A DNA stretch of 64,000 nucleotides from assembly GCF_001269365.1 (NCBI RefSeq), contig NZ_CXOM01000002.1, positions 380,001 to 444,000 of the forward strand, in the 5' to 3' direction. Numbering within the stretch: the first letter of the stretch is position 1; every line of letters starts with the position of its first letter. Source of the DNA: Limnohabitans sp. Rim11 (GTDB taxonomy: Bacteria; Pseudomonadota; Gammaproteobacteria; Burkholderiales; Burkholderiaceae_C). Shown here piece after piece: positions 18,738 through 27,991 of this stretch. The translations under genes were made by a program, and so were the position numbers. The notes under the pieces were generated by a model. It ran no database searches. It was not told the DNA's origin and saw nothing but the letters and a program-made list of their open reading frames with translations.

Positions 18738-19856
18738 ATGAAACATCACCGAATTGTTGTGGGATTGTCTGGCGGCGTCGACTCGGCCGTGACTGCCCAT
18801 TTACTGAAAAAGCAAGGCCACGAGGTGGTCGGCATTTTCATGAAAAATTGGGAAGATGACGACGACAGCGAGTTTTGCTCTTCCAACATTGACTTTGTCG
18901 ATGCGGCAGCGGTGGCCGATGTGGTGGGCATTGAAATTGAACACGTCAACTTTGCGTCCGATTACAAAGATCGGGTGTTTGCAGAGTTTTTGCGCGAATA
19001 CCAAGGGGGACGAACACCCAACCCCGACATTCTGTGCAATGCCGAAATCAAATTCAAATCTTTCTTAGACCACGCCATGCACGTGGGTGCTGAAAAAATA
19101 GCCACGGGCCATTACGCGCGAGTTCGATTGAACGAAGCAACGGGCCTGCACGAATTGCTCAAAGGCTTGGACAACAGCAAAGACCAAAGTTACTTTTTAC
19201 ATCGCTTGAACCAAGCGCAATTGTCGAAAACTTTATTTCCAGTTGGCGAATTGCTTAAAACTCAAGTGCGCCAAATAGCCGAAGAGATTGGCCTGCCCAA
19301 TGCCAAGAAAAAAGATTCCACAGGCATCTGCTTTATTGGCGAAAGACCTTTCCGCGATTTTTTAAACCGCTACATCTCCAAAGAACCTGGCCCCATCAAA
19401 GACCCTAGCGGGCGAACCATTGGCAAGCATGTCGGATTGAGTTTTTACACGCTGGGGCAGCGCCAAGGTTTGGGCATTGGCGGCATCAAAGAAAAAGGTG
19501 CGCAGCGCGGTGGCGGCGAGCACACCCCCTGGTTTGTTGCGCGCAAAGACATGGCCAACAACATTTTATGGGTGGTGCAAGGTCATGACCATCCTTGGCT
19601 GTTATCGCCGCAACTGGAAGCTGCCGATGCCAGCTGGTGTTCAGGCGCAGCGCCTGCTACAGGCCGCTATGCAGCCAAAACTCGCTATCGCCAAGCGGAT
19701 GCTGTGTGCGATTTGGCTTCATCGGCAACAGCAGAATTTTCATTGGCCTTCAATGAAAACCAATGGGCCGTGACGCCCGGACAAAGCGCTGTTGTGTATG
19801 ACGGCGAAGTTTGCCTAGGTGGTGGCGTCATTAATTCAGCCACCACTTTGGCCTAA
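18738..19856 (+). CDS. mnmA: tRNA-specific 2-thiouridylase
   Basis: A 372-residue enzyme that puts sulfur on U34 of tRNA-Lys, -Glu and -Gln using the TusE relay or another persulfide donor. The PP-loop ATPase motif is GLSGGVDS (9-16), catalytic Cys100 lies in [15 protein letters not shown], and the second cysteine is in [13 protein letters not shown]. The C-terminal domain has the expected length. The transcript may start almost at the ATG because GATAAT sits 7 bases upstream and there is no ribosome site. It is convergent with tcuB; a hairpin GGGCAG/CTGCCC (19865-19884) lies between them without a T tract. Confidence 0.97.
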   Translation: MKHHRIVVGLSGGVDSAVTAHLLKKQGHEVVGIFMKNWEDDDDSEFCSSNIDFVDAAAVADVVGIEIEHVNFASDYKDRVFAEFLREYQGGRTPNPDILCNAEIKFKSFLDHAMHVGAEKIATGHYARVRLNEATGLHELLKGLDNSKDQSYFLHRLNQAQLSKTLFPVGELLKTQVRQIAEEIGLPNAKKKDSTGICFIGERPFRDFLNRYISKEPGPIKDPSGRTIGKHVGLSFYTLGQRQGLGIGGIKEKGAQRGGGEHTPWFVARKDMANNILWVVQGHDHPWLLSPQLEAADASWCSGAAPATGRYAAKTRYRQADAVCDLASSATAEFSLAFNENQWAVTPGQSAVVYDGEVCLGGGVINSATTLA

Positions 19857-19871
19857 GTCATTTCGGGCAGA

Positions 19872-21053
19872 CTAGTCACTGCCCAGCGCCAGCTTGCTGG
19901 GCTGTCTTTTTTCAACAGCAAAGCGCAGCAGCGAGGCGGTCCTAAAAATGCCATGTGCAAATTTGCCATAGGGCAAAGTTAAGAAAAGCGCCATCACCAA
20001 GCCCAAATGCAAAGCCAGCAATGAGGGCATCGCAGCTGTATTTCTAGACAACATGAGGGCCAGACCCGTCACGCCAATTAAGAACAGCAATGCAATGAAA
20101 CCACGTTCCATGGGACGCTGCTGAAGATCACCATGATTGGGGTTGCGCGCCAAATTAAGACGCCACAAACCGAAGGTGCCAATGGTCAATGAAATGCCGC
20201 CCACTGTGCCCAAGATTTTGGGCAGGCTGGTGAAGTCGTAAGGCGCGGACCAACCAAGCACGTAGTGGTACAAGGTGGCAACGCTGGTGGCGGCAAAGCA
20301 AAGCATGAAACCGTAGAAGGTGAAATGGTGCATGCGTTTGCGTGCCAGGGTAAAGGCATCGTCTTCGTTGTTGCAACCATCGCCATGGCCACCGCCCAAG
20401 TATTTCAACTTGAGGGCGTCATGCGTTGCTTCGGCTGCTGCGGGGGTGCTCAAGGGAGCGCCACTGGTGGCGGGTGTCACGTCACGCCAAAACTTTCTAA
20501 CGCCTATACCGAGCGCTAACACCGCCCACAAGAACACAGGTGCAAACAAACTCACCATGAGGTTGTGCGGAAAAATGGCGTAAAAACCTTGGGCCTGGTT
20601 TTCTGCCAGCGGCCCCCACAAGGTGCCATTGAGTTGCAATGCCAACAACATGAACAAGGTCAGGCTGGCTGCTACGGCCAGTGACAAGGTCAAACCGTTG
20701 CGTTGATATAACTGACCCATGACAGGTGGCCATGCGTAATCGGAGTACGTCTGACCACGAACAGTGGCCATGGCCTTGGGCACATTGATGGCAAATTCAT
20801 GTGGCGGTGCATACTGACACGCATGCAAGCACGCGCCGCAACTGTGGCACAAATTGGCCATGTAATGAATGTCGGCTTTGCCAAATTCCAAACGCCGTGT
20901 CATGGCGGGAAAGACGGCACAAAATCCTTCGCAATAGCGGCAACCATTGCAAATTTGAAGTTGCCTTGCAACTTCCTTTTCTGAAGCTGTTAAAACAATT
21001 TCACCGCGCGCCAAAGCTTGGGCTTCTTGTGTGAGTTGCTGAAGTGTTTGCAT
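19872..21053 (-). CDS. tcuB: Tricarballylate utilization protein TcuB (Fe-S, membrane electron transfer)
   Basis: A 393-residue membrane protein that takes electrons from the TcuA flavin and passes them to quinone. Two ferredoxin-type clusters are in [12 protein letters not shown] and [13 protein letters not shown], followed by at least five hydrophobic helices. The start at [15 protein letters not shown] lies 11 bases after tcuA, while an upstream TTG would overlap its stop. The C-terminal half contains the [16 protein letters not shown] helix with histidines that could bind heme. Together with TcuA it allows oxidation of tricarballylate to cis-aconitate. The regulator tcuR and transporter tcuC are not adjacent. 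Confidence 0.9.
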   Translation of the reverse strand: MQTLQQLTQEAQALARGEIVLTASEKEVARQLQICNGCRYCEGFCAVFPAMTRRLEFGKADIHYMANLCHSCGACLHACQYAPPHEFAINVPKAMATVRGQTYSDYAWPPVMGQLYQRNGLTLSLAVAASLTLFMLLALQLNGTLWGPLAENQAQGFYAIFPHNLMVSLFAPVFLWAVLALGIGVRKFWRDVTPATSGAPLSTPAAAEATHDALKLKYLGGGHGDGCNNEDDAFTLARKRMHHFTFYGFMLCFAATSVATLYHYVLGWSAPYDFTSLPKILGTVGGISLTIGTFGLWRLNLARNPNHGDLQQRPMERGFIALLFLIGVTGLALMLSRNTAAMPSLLALHLGLVMALFLTLPYGKFAHGIFRTASLLRFAVEKRQPSKLALGSD

Positions 21054-21064
21054 GGTGATTCTTT

Positions 21065-22555
21065 TCAAGCAGACACAGGGGTGTCTTGATCGGCGGTGCC
21101 TTGCATGACTTTTTGTGCCAAGGTGGGCACAGTGGCAGGAGTGCCCAAAACTGCCCGCGCAGCTTGCTCGCCAGAGATTCTGCCAAACGCGGTGCCAATG
21201 GTCATGCCGACACCTGCGGTGTAGCCCTTGCCCAAGACATTGCCGGCCATCATTTCGCCAGACACAAACAAGTTGGGGCTGGCTTGGTCATTGAACCTGA
21301 CCGCAGTGGTTTCGTCGGTCTTTAGACCAAGGTAAGTGAAAGTAATGCCAGGCTTGACGGGGTAGGCATAAAAAGGCGCCGTATCGAGTGGCAAGGCCCA
21401 GTGTGTTTTGGCAGGCGTGACGCCTTCTGTGTGGCAATCGTCAAGCACGGTGTGATCAAAATGGCCCGGCACACACGCTTGGTTGTAGGCATTCAATGTG
21501 GCCATGAAGGTGTCGACATTCAAGCCCAACTTTTGTGCCAACTCGGGCAGCGTTTGCGCCACAGTGCCTTCAAACACGGGGGGCATGAATCGGCCGACGG
21601 CTTTGGCATCTGTAATGGAATAGCCAATTTGTCCTGGTTGCTGCGCCACCAAACGGCCCCAAATGGCATAGCGCTTGGGCCAGAAATCTTCACCTTCATC
21701 GTAGAAGCGTTCGGCGTTTTTGTTGACCACCACACCCAAAGACACGCAGTCGATGCGCGTGCAAATGCCACCGTCGTAAAGAGGGGCGCGCGCATCGATG
21801 GCCACCATGTGCGCTTGCGTGGGGTCGCCAATTTGATCGGCGCCGCGCTCAAGCAAGTGCTTGAGCAATGTGCCTTGGTTGAATTTGGTACCACGAATGA
21901 GGAAGTTGTCTGCTGGGTATTCGCCTTGGGCATTTTGACCCCAAGCTTCTTTGAGCCAAGGAATGTTGGACTCAAAACCACCCGCCGCCATCACGCAAGC
22001 TTTGGCGGTGATGCGCTCGGTGCGCAAAACTTCACCTTGCGGTGACTTGTGCTTCACCAGCGCTGCTTTGAACACACCATTTTCTATCTCGAGTTCATTG
22101 ACCTCGGCGTTGTAATGAATTTGAACACCCAGTTTTTCGGCGCTTCGGTAATACGCGTTGATGAGGGCTTTGCCACCGCCCATGAAAAATGCGTTGGTGC
22201 GCGCAGTGTGCAATGCACCTGACAAAGACGGCTGGAAACGCACGCCATGCTTGACCATCCAAGGCCGGCAATGGTGCGAGTGGCGAATCGCCAAGCGCGC
22301 CATGTGCTCGTCCGTGAGGCCGCCGGTAACTTTGAGCAAGTCTTGCCAAAACTCTTCTTCAGGGTAGGCCTCGACCAACACATCTTGAGGTGCGTCGTGC
22401 ATGCAACGCAAATTTCGCGTGTGCATGGAATTGCCACCACGCCATTCACGCGGCGCTGACTCCAACACCATGACGCTGACACCTGCTTCTTTTGCCATCA
22501 GGGCGGCACTCAAAGCAGCATTGCCACCGCCGATTACCAATACATCTACCGTCAT
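21065..22555 (-). CDS. tcuA: FAD-dependent tricarballylate dehydrogenase TcuA
   Basis: A 496-residue flavoprotein of the fumarate reductase/succinate dehydrogenase fold. The dinucleotide-binding motif [21 protein letters not shown] is at the N-terminus, and the second FAD contact [18 protein letters not shown] lies near residue 430. It oxidises tricarballylate or a related tricarboxylate in the cytoplasm and hands electrons to TcuB. Length is close to the Salmonella protein (about 460). TTGACA lies at 22648-22653 on the minus strand, a good -35, and an inverted repeat overlaps the AGGA ribosome site, so translation or initiation may be controlled. Confidence 0.9.
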   Translation of the reverse strand: MTVDVLVIGGGNAALSAALMAKEAGVSVMVLESAPREWRGGNSMHTRNLRCMHDAPQDVLVEAYPEEEFWQDLLKVTGGLTDEHMARLAIRHSHHCRPWMVKHGVRFQPSLSGALHTARTNAFFMGGGKALINAYYRSAEKLGVQIHYNAEVNELEIENGVFKAALVKHKSPQGEVLRTERITAKACVMAAGGFESNIPWLKEAWGQNAQGEYPADNFLIRGTKFNQGTLLKHLLERGADQIGDPTQAHMVAIDARAPLYDGGICTRIDCVSLGVVVNKNAERFYDEGEDFWPKRYAIWGRLVAQQPGQIGYSITDAKAVGRFMPPVFEGTVAQTLPELAQKLGLNVDTFMATLNAYNQACVPGHFDHTVLDDCHTEGVTPAKTHWALPLDTAPFYAYPVKPGITFTYLGLKTDETTAVRFNDQASPNLFVSGEMMAGNVLGKGYTAGVGMTIGTAFGRISGEQAARAVLGTPATVPTLAQKVMQGTADQDTPVSA

Positions 22556-22565
22556 TGTTTGAAAT

Positions 22566-22597
22566 TCCTGTTCACAGCCCTCTTACTCAGTGAACAG
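22566..22597 (-). promoter_or_regulatory. Inverted repeat overlapping the tcuA ribosome site
   Basis: CTGTTCAC (22568-22575) and GTGAACAG (22590-22597) are perfect inverted repeats 14 bases apart, eleven bases upstream of the tcuA ATG. The AGGA ribosome site (22566-22569 on the minus strand) overlaps the stem. It could be an operator half-site pair, for a GntR- or LysR-type regulator, or an RNA hairpin hiding the ribosome site. Confidence 0.5.
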
Positions 22598-22691
22598 CCA
22601 CTCACAACGAGTAGATGAAAATCAATCAGGCCGAAATAAATAACGATGTCAATATAACTTGCCTTGCATCATTTTGTATGTGTTACGAGCC

Positions 22692-22720
22692 AAAGCCGCC
22701 TCAACATAGGCGGCTTTTTT
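22692..22720 (+). terminator. Plus-strand intrinsic terminator with no plus-strand gene ahead
   Basis: AAAGCCGCCT (22692-22701) pairs with AGGCGGCTTT (22708-22717) around a six-base loop, and the T run reaches 22720. On the plus strand it is a textbook terminator; on the minus strand only TTT follows, so it can also end the RND operon less efficiently. No plus-strand gene precedes it. Confidence 0.8.
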
Positions 22721-22740
22721 GTGGGCTCTTTAAGATCGGA

Positions 22741-22968
22741 TTAACTTTGTGTGCTGCAAGGCGCAGCATCAGGCACACCCATCTTGCGCAAAATCCAGCC
22801 CATAGGGCAAGTATTGCTAAATCCAAATTGAAACAAATTGGCGCCCACAAATGCGGTGAATGCCAAAGCCCAAGAACTGACAAACAGGGGGCTGCCTTCA
22901 ATGCCCAATGCCAGCGAGATCATGATAAATAATCCAGCAATGACGCGGATGTAACGTTCAACAGTCAT
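22741..22968 (-). CDS. DUF2892 (YgaP-like) small membrane protein
   Basis: A 75-residue protein with two hydrophobic segments and the DUF2892 layout: MTVERYIRVIAGLFIMISLAL, then GANLFQFGFSNTCPMGWILR and a C-terminal Cys pair region. The family is found fused to rhodanese in YgaP and alone next to sulfur- and metal-stress genes; its role is unknown. It overlaps the RND permease stop by four bases (ATGA), so it is the last gene of the three-gene efflux operon. The Cys-Pro motif after FGFSNT and Cys near the end are usual for this family. Confidence 0.85.
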   Translation of the reverse strand: MTVERYIRVIAGLFIMISLALGIEGSPLFVSSWALAFTAFVGANLFQFGFSNTCPMGWILRKMGVPDAAPCSTQS

Positions 22969-25900
22969 ACAGACTCCTTTGGTTTAAACAACGAAAAATA
23001 GAGGACAGGAATGACCACCAGCGTGAGCAAGGTAGACACCAAAATGCCAAAGATGAGGGACACGGCCAAGCCGTTGAAGATGGGGTCGTCCAAAATAAAG
23101 AACGCACCAATCATGGCGGCCAGGCCCGTCAGCACAATGGGCTGGGCACGCACAGCGGCCGATTGAATGACGGCTTCTTTGAAGTCCATGCCTTGCGCTA
23201 CTTGCAACTCAATGAAGTCGACCAACAAGATGGAGTTGCGCACAATGATGCCGGCCAAAGCAATCATGCCAATCATGCTAGTGGCCGTGAACTGTGCATT
23301 CAACAATGCGTGGCCAGGCATCACCCCAATCATGGTGAGCGGAATGGGCGCCATGATGACCAAGGGCGTGAGGTAGCTCTTGAACTGCGCCACCACTAGC
23401 AAATAAATCAAGATCAAACCCACGCCATAGGCGGCGCCCATGTCGCGGAATGTTTCGTAAGTGATTTGCGATTCGCCATCCCACTTCACAGCGTACTCGC
23501 GGTAGGTGTCATTGGGTTGTTGAATCCAGTACTCACCCAACTCACCTTGGCCTGGCAGTGCCGCCTCTTTCATGTTGGCACGAATGCCAAAGAGGCCATA
23601 GAGTGGCGAATCTTGTGAACCGGCCATGTCGCCCATCACATAACTCACGGGCAGCAAGTCTTTGGTGAACAGCGGTTTTTGAATCACTTCCGTTTTGATT
23701 TCGACCAACTCAGACAATGGGACGAGTTGACCATTGGCCGCGCGCATGGGCATGGCCAACACATCTTTCAAACCCACCTGCGATTGCAATGGCAGTTGCA
23801 ATCGCACTGGCACAGGCATTTTGCTGCTGTCATTGCGCATATAGGTGGCATCGATTCCTTGCAAGCTGCCCTGCACAGTTCGCGCGATGGCACTGACAGG
23901 TATGCCCAGTGTTTCGGCACGTTGGGTGCGCACTTGCAACCATTGCCTTGGCGCATCGGCCTTGAGAGACGTGTCCACGCCCACAATGCCTGGCGTTTTG
24001 GCAAAGGCTTTGGCCACGTTGGCTGCCAAGGCCTGACGACCCGCTTCATCGGGGCCATAAATTTCGGCCACCAGCGGACTCATCACGGGTGGGCCAGGCG
24101 GCACTTCCACCACCTTGATGTTGGCACCGTGCGAAGCCGCAATTTTTTCTAACGCCGGACGAAGGCGCTGTGCAATGGCGTGGCTCTTTTCAGAGCGTTG
24201 GGTTTTGTCGACCAAGTTAACCTGCAAGTCACCTTGCTCGGCATCGGCGCGCAAATAATATTGGCGCACCAAACCGTTGAAGGTGATGGGGCTGGCGGTA
24301 CCGGCATACGACTGCACATCCAAGACTTCTTTTTGCTGCGCTAAGAAGGTGCCCATCTCTTGCAAAGCAGACGCGGTATTTTCTAAGGGGGTGCCCGCCG
24401 GCATGTCGACCACCACTTGAAATTCGCTCTTGTTGTCAAAGGGCAGCATTTTCAAAATAACCCACTGCACACCCGCCAAGCCCACTGACAGGGCCATGGC
24501 CAACAAGATGCCGCCCAACAGTTTCCAGCGCTGGCGGCTGCTGTTTAGGAAGGGGCGCAAAATGCGGCCAAACAATTCAGGCAAACGCGCCGCAAAGCCA
24601 GTGGCAGATGTGTGCGATGTCTCATGCGATGCTGCATGAGCGTTCCCACCATGATGCGACTTCATCCACTTCAATGCCAACCAAGGCGTGACGGTGAAGG
24701 CAATCAACAAAGACAAGGCCATGCCTAAGCTGGCGTTAATGGGAATGGGGCTCATGTAGGGGCCCATGAGGCCTGACACAAAAGCCATAGGCAATAAGGC
24801 CGCAATCACAGTCAGCGTGGCCAGAATGGTGGGGCCGCCTACTTCATCCACAGCCTCAGGAATAATTTCTTTGAGTGATTTACCTGGAAACAACTGTTGA
24901 TGACGGTGAATGTTTTCCACCACCACAATGGCATCGTCCACCAAAATACCAATCGAGAATATCAGCGCAAACAAGCTCACTCGGTTGAGTGTGAAGCCCC
25001 AGGCCCAGCTGGCAAACAAGGTGGCGGTCAAGGTCAAGATGACAGCGCCGCCCACAATCACGGCTTCTCTTTTGCCCAGTGCCAAACCTACCAACAAAAT
25101 GACCGAGGCTGTGGCAAAGGCCAACTTCTGAATCAGCTTGTTGGCTTTTTCGGCAGCGGTTTCGCCATAGTCGCGTGTGATGGTGGCTTCAATGCCTTGC
25201 GGCAACACGGTGTTGCGCATTTGATCCACGCGCGCGCGCGCCGCACGGGCCACATCGACTGCGTTTTCACCTGGCTTTTTGGTCACGGTCAAAGTGACTG
25301 CAGGGTACATCTGTCCCTTCAAATCGACTTGCGACGTACCCGGCAAGTAGCTCACGTATTGCTGTGCTTGTTGCGCACCCTCTTCAATTTGCGCCACTTC
25401 TTTCAAGTAGATGGGCTTGCCTGCATGGACACCCACCACCACATCGGCCACATCCTTTGCCGATTCAAAAAAGTTACCAGTTTCAATGTTGATGCGTTGA
25501 CCGGAGGTGTTGTTGGAATTCATTACCTGGCCAGACGGCGCAATGGTATTAGCACCCGCCAATGCAGCTTGCACACCTAACAAATCGAGGCCACGTTCGC
25601 GCAAACGTGTGGGATTGAGGTTGACTTGGACCGCACGACCCGGTCCGCCAATGGTTTGAACTTCTCGAGTGCCTTTGACTTGCTTCAAGTCCATTTCGAG
25701 GCTGCGCGCCACGCGCTCTAACTCTAAAGCTGAAGGCGCATCTTTGCCCCACAAAGTAACAGCCAAGACAGGCACATCGTCAATGCCTTTGGGTTTCACA
25801 ATGGGTGTCAAGGTGCCGAGGTCACGCGGCAACCAATTTTGATTGGCGTTGAGCACATCGTACAAACGTACCAAGGCATCTGTGCGCGGCACGCCCACTT

Positions 25901-26264
25901 GGAATTGCACCGTCAACACCGCCATGCCAGGTCGCGACACAGAATAGGTGTGCTCAATACCCGCAATTTGACCCAGCACTTGTTCGGCAGGTCTTGCAAC
26001 TTTGTTTTGAACATCTTCGCTGCTGGCACCCGGAAACGGTATCAGCACATTGGCCATGGTCACATTGATTTGTGGCTCTTCTTCGCGCGGCGTGACCAAG
26101 ACTGCAAACAAACCCATGAGCAAGGCCACGATGGCCAGCAAAGGCGTCAGTGCGTTGTTTTGAAACTTGGCGGCCAGTTGACCTGCAAAGCCAAAGTGAC
26201 TCGTGTCCGTTTGATGCTGCGGCTGATGCTCAGACGCCTTAGGGGGCAAATTATTTGGCGACAT
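22965..26264 (-). CDS. RND-family efflux permease
   Basis: A 1099-residue inner-membrane proton antiporter with twelve membrane helices and two large periplasmic loops, the AcrB/CusA fold. The first helix segment begins after a 35-residue polar N-terminus and reads NNALTPLLAIVALLMGLFAVL. The helix-4 proton-relay signature SIGILVDDAIVVVENIHRH has the conserved Asp pair. It follows the adaptor gene with a 14-base overlap. The DDVP-x-LAVTLWG region and lack of Cu-binding methionine triads place it nearer the small-molecule (HAE/NFE-like) branch than CusA, though this is a visual judgement. No outer-membrane partner is in the operon. Confidence 0.92.
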   Translation of the reverse strand: MSPNNLPPKASEHQPQHQTDTSHFGFAGQLAAKFQNNALTPLLAIVALLMGLFAVLVTPREEEPQINVTMANVLIPFPGASSEDVQNKVARPAEQVLGQIAGIEHTYSVSRPGMAVLTVQFQVGVPRTDALVRLYDVLNANQNWLPRDLGTLTPIVKPKGIDDVPVLAVTLWGKDAPSALELERVARSLEMDLKQVKGTREVQTIGGPGRAVQVNLNPTRLRERGLDLLGVQAALAGANTIAPSGQVMNSNNTSGQRINIETGNFFESAKDVADVVVGVHAGKPIYLKEVAQIEEGAQQAQQYVSYLPGTSQVDLKGQMYPAVTLTVTKKPGENAVDVARAARARVDQMRNTVLPQGIEATITRDYGETAAEKANKLIQKLAFATASVILLVGLALGKREAVIVGGAVILTLTATLFASWAWGFTLNRVSLFALIFSIGILVDDAIVVVENIHRHQQLFPGKSLKEIIPEAVDEVGGPTILATLTVIAALLPMAFVSGLMGPYMSPIPINASLGMALSLLIAFTVTPWLALKWMKSHHGGNAHAASHETSHTSATGFAARLPELFGRILRPFLNSSRQRWKLLGGILLAMALSVGLAGVQWVILKMLPFDNKSEFQVVVDMPAGTPLENTASALQEMGTFLAQQKEVLDVQSYAGTASPITFNGLVRQYYLRADAEQGDLQVNLVDKTQRSEKSHAIAQRLRPALEKIAASHGANIKVVEVPPGPPVMSPLVAEIYGPDEAGRQALAANVAKAFAKTPGIVGVDTSLKADAPRQWLQVRTQRAETLGIPVSAIARTVQGSLQGIDATYMRNDSSKMPVPVRLQLPLQSQVGLKDVLAMPMRAANGQLVPLSELVEIKTEVIQKPLFTKDLLPVSYVMGDMAGSQDSPLYGLFGIRANMKEAALPGQGELGEYWIQQPNDTYREYAVKWDGESQITYETFRDMGAAYGVGLILIYLLVVAQFKSYLTPLVIMAPIPLTMIGVMPGHALLNAQFTATSMIGMIALAGIIVRNSILLVDFIELQVAQGMDFKEAVIQSAAVRAQPIVLTGLAAMIGAFFILDDPIFNGLAVSLIFGILVSTLLTLVVIPVLYFSLFKPKESV

Positions 26265-27333
26265 GTGCGCCTCTCATGCCTGCTTGTACCGCATCCACGG
26301 CAATCAAGTCGCCGTCTTTGAGTCCCGCCCAAATCTCCACACCGGCGCTGCCATGGTCTGCACCCAATCGCACCAACTTCATGGCAAATCCATTGTCTTG
26401 GGCAACATAGACAGCCGTAATTTCGCCCCTGCGCAAGATGGCCGATTTGGGCGCCAAACCTTTGGCTTGCAATGCACCGGCAATTCGAACCTGAACTTGC
26501 TGACCTGGAGATGCATTGACGGCAACGCCTGTTCGTGGCAAATCTAATTTGATGCCAATGGTTTGACTGATGCCATCGGCGTTGGGCATGATTTGCATCG
26601 CCACAGGCTTGATGGTTTCTGTACCTGACTGAATTTGAATGTCATTCAATTTTGGCAATGCATTTTTTTGCGACGCAGGCCATTGCACGACAACACGCAA
26701 GGGTTGTGGCGCGTAGACGGTCATAAGCGGTTTGCCAGGCATGGCCAAATCGCCTGCTTGTACAGATGTTTCTAAAACCCAAGCGTCGTAGGGCGCTGTT
26801 ATTTTGGAAAAGGTCTGCGTCACTTTGGCCTGAGCTGATGCAGCACCGGCGCTGTCACGGCCTGCTTGAGCTGCTTTGTATTGAGCCTCCGCCAAATCGA
26901 GTGCTGCAGAACTGACAAAGCCCTGTGTTTTCAATTCTTGTGTGCGCTTCAATGCAATTTGAAGTTGGCGCAACTCTGCATCGCTTTGCTGCAATTGTGC
27001 TTGGCTTCGAAGCACGCCCGTTTGTGTTTCTCTATCGTCGATAGTTGCCAACACTTGGCCCGCTTTGACCCGATCTCCTGCTTTGACGTTCAAGCTGAGC
27101 ACTCGGCCAGGAATTTGAGACGACAAGGTGCTTTGCATGACGGCTTCGACCACACCATCAATGTCGCTGTAATTGGCAACAGACTTTTGGCCAATTGCCA
27201 CAACTTTTACAGCGGGGCCAACAGCTGCAGCGGTCGTTTGCGAAAAGCTTGACGTCACGCCAAGACCTAAGCCAACGGCCAACGTGGCATTTAACAGCGA
27301 ACGGCGTGATGCGTTTACAAATCTCTTTTTCAT
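26251..27333 (-). CDS. RND efflux periplasmic adaptor
   Basis: A 360-residue membrane fusion protein. The start chosen is MKKRFVNASRRSLLNATLAV, with GGAGAC upstream, rather than five codons earlier; this gives a signal peptide or N-terminal anchor. A biotinyl-lipoyl-like part lies near residues 65-80 (LNVKAGDRVKAGQVLATIDD), the hairpin is Gln/Ala-rich (LRSQAQLQQSDAELRQLQIAL), and beta-barrel domains follow. It links the permease to an outer-membrane channel supplied from elsewhere. The C-terminus reads GLKDGDLIAVDAVQAGMRG, typical of the family. It is the first gene of the palindrome-controlled operon. Confidence 0.92.
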   Translation of the reverse strand: MKKRFVNASRRSLLNATLAVGLGLGVTSSFSQTTAAAVGPAVKVVAIGQKSVANYSDIDGVVEAVMQSTLSSQIPGRVLSLNVKAGDRVKAGQVLATIDDRETQTGVLRSQAQLQQSDAELRQLQIALKRTQELKTQGFVSSAALDLAEAQYKAAQAGRDSAGAASAQAKVTQTFSKITAPYDAWVLETSVQAGDLAMPGKPLMTVYAPQPLRVVVQWPASQKNALPKLNDIQIQSGTETIKPVAMQIMPNADGISQTIGIKLDLPRTGVAVNASPGQQVQVRIAGALQAKGLAPKSAILRRGEITAVYVAQDNGFAMKLVRLGADHGSAGVEIWAGLKDGDLIAVDAVQAGMRGAHVAK

Positions 27334-27354
27334 GTCGTCTCCAACCAAAATGGC

Positions 27355-27384
27355 ATCTTAACATATACCCCATGGGGTATACAA
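27355..27384 (-). promoter_or_regulatory. RND operon promoter with 18-bp palindromic operator
   Basis: On the minus strand a -35 (TTGTAT, 27379-27384) and a -10 (TAAGAT, 27355-27360) are 18 bp apart. TATACCCCATGGGGTATA (27364-27381), a perfect palindrome, fills almost the entire spacer. C4/G4 runs flanked by TATA resemble operators of the CsoR/CstR/RcnR repressor family that sense copper, persulfide or nickel. Transcription would begin about 15 bases before the adaptor ATG. No such repressor gene is seen in the window. Confidence 0.7.
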
Positions 27385-27394
27385 GAGCTTACAA

Positions 27395-27421
27395 AAAAGC
27401 CTGCAACTCGGGCAGGCTTTT
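27395..27421 (-). terminator. Intrinsic terminator after ssb
   Basis: AGCCTGC (27398-27404) pairs with GCAGGCT (27412-27418) with A/T runs on both sides. The minus-strand T run follows, ending ssb; the plus strand also carries TTTTGACTTTTTTT but no gene needs it. Confidence 0.8.
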
Positions 27422-27446
27422 GACTTTTTTTAGATGCGGATGGCGC

Positions 27447-27944
27447 TTAAAAAGGAATGTCGTCGTCCATGTCGTCAAAACCACTGGCAGGCTTGGCAGC
27501 CGCCGCTGGGCGATTGACCGGGGCACTGGCCGCAGGACGAGGGGCTGCAGCAGGACGGCGAGCGGGTGCGCTACCGTCTTCATCGCCACCGCTAGGAGCG
27601 CCCATACCTTCACGACCACCCAACAATTGAAGTTCGGTGGCAATGATGTCGACCGTGTTCTTTTCGACGCCGGCTTGGTCGGTGTATTTGCCGTACTTCA
27701 GACGACCTTCCACATAAATAGGACGGCCCTTTTTGACGTACTCGCCAGCGATTTCGGCCAGCCGATCGTAGAAAGTGACGCGGTGCCACTGGGTGTCTTC
27801 GACAGTTTCGCCAGAGGTGCGGTCTTTGCGGCGGCTGGTGGTGGCAATGCTGACATTGGCCACGGCCTGACCCGAGGGCAGGTAACGAATTTCGGGGTCA
27901 CGGCCACAGTTGCCGATCAGAATTACTTTATTGACTGAAGCCAT
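27447..27944 (-). CDS. ssb: Single-stranded DNA-binding protein
   Basis: A 165-residue tetrameric SSB. The OB fold begins MASVNKVILIGNCGRDPEIRY and continues through WHRVTFYDRLAEIAGEYVKKG; the disordered Pro/Ala-rich linker and the acidic tip DDMDDDIPF, which recruits repair proteins, are intact. It is downstream of an MFS gene and close to uvrA, the usual ssb-MFS-uvrA order in this family. There is no clear LexA box in the short upstream gap. It ends in a strong terminator. Confidence 0.97.
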   Translation of the reverse strand: MASVNKVILIGNCGRDPEIRYLPSGQAVANVSIATTSRRKDRTSGETVEDTQWHRVTFYDRLAEIAGEYVKKGRPIYVEGRLKYGKYTDQAGVEKNTVDIIATELQLLGGREGMGAPSGGDEDGSAPARRPAAAPRPAASAPVNRPAAAAKPASGFDDMDDDIPF

Positions 27945-27991
27945 CTTTTTTTCCTTGAAAACGCTTGGAGTGTAGGTTGCAATTATGCTTG

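Noticed and set aside
19865-19884. GGGCAG/CTGCCC hairpin between mnmA and tcuB as a terminator
   Set aside because: Only six pairs and no T tract on either strand; left as a weak structure, not listed as a feature.
22615-22932. Plus-strand open frame of 105 codons across the tcuA/DUF2892 gap
   Set aside because: It runs through the intrinsic terminator stem and into the antisense of DUF2892, with no ribosome site and no recognisable protein pattern.
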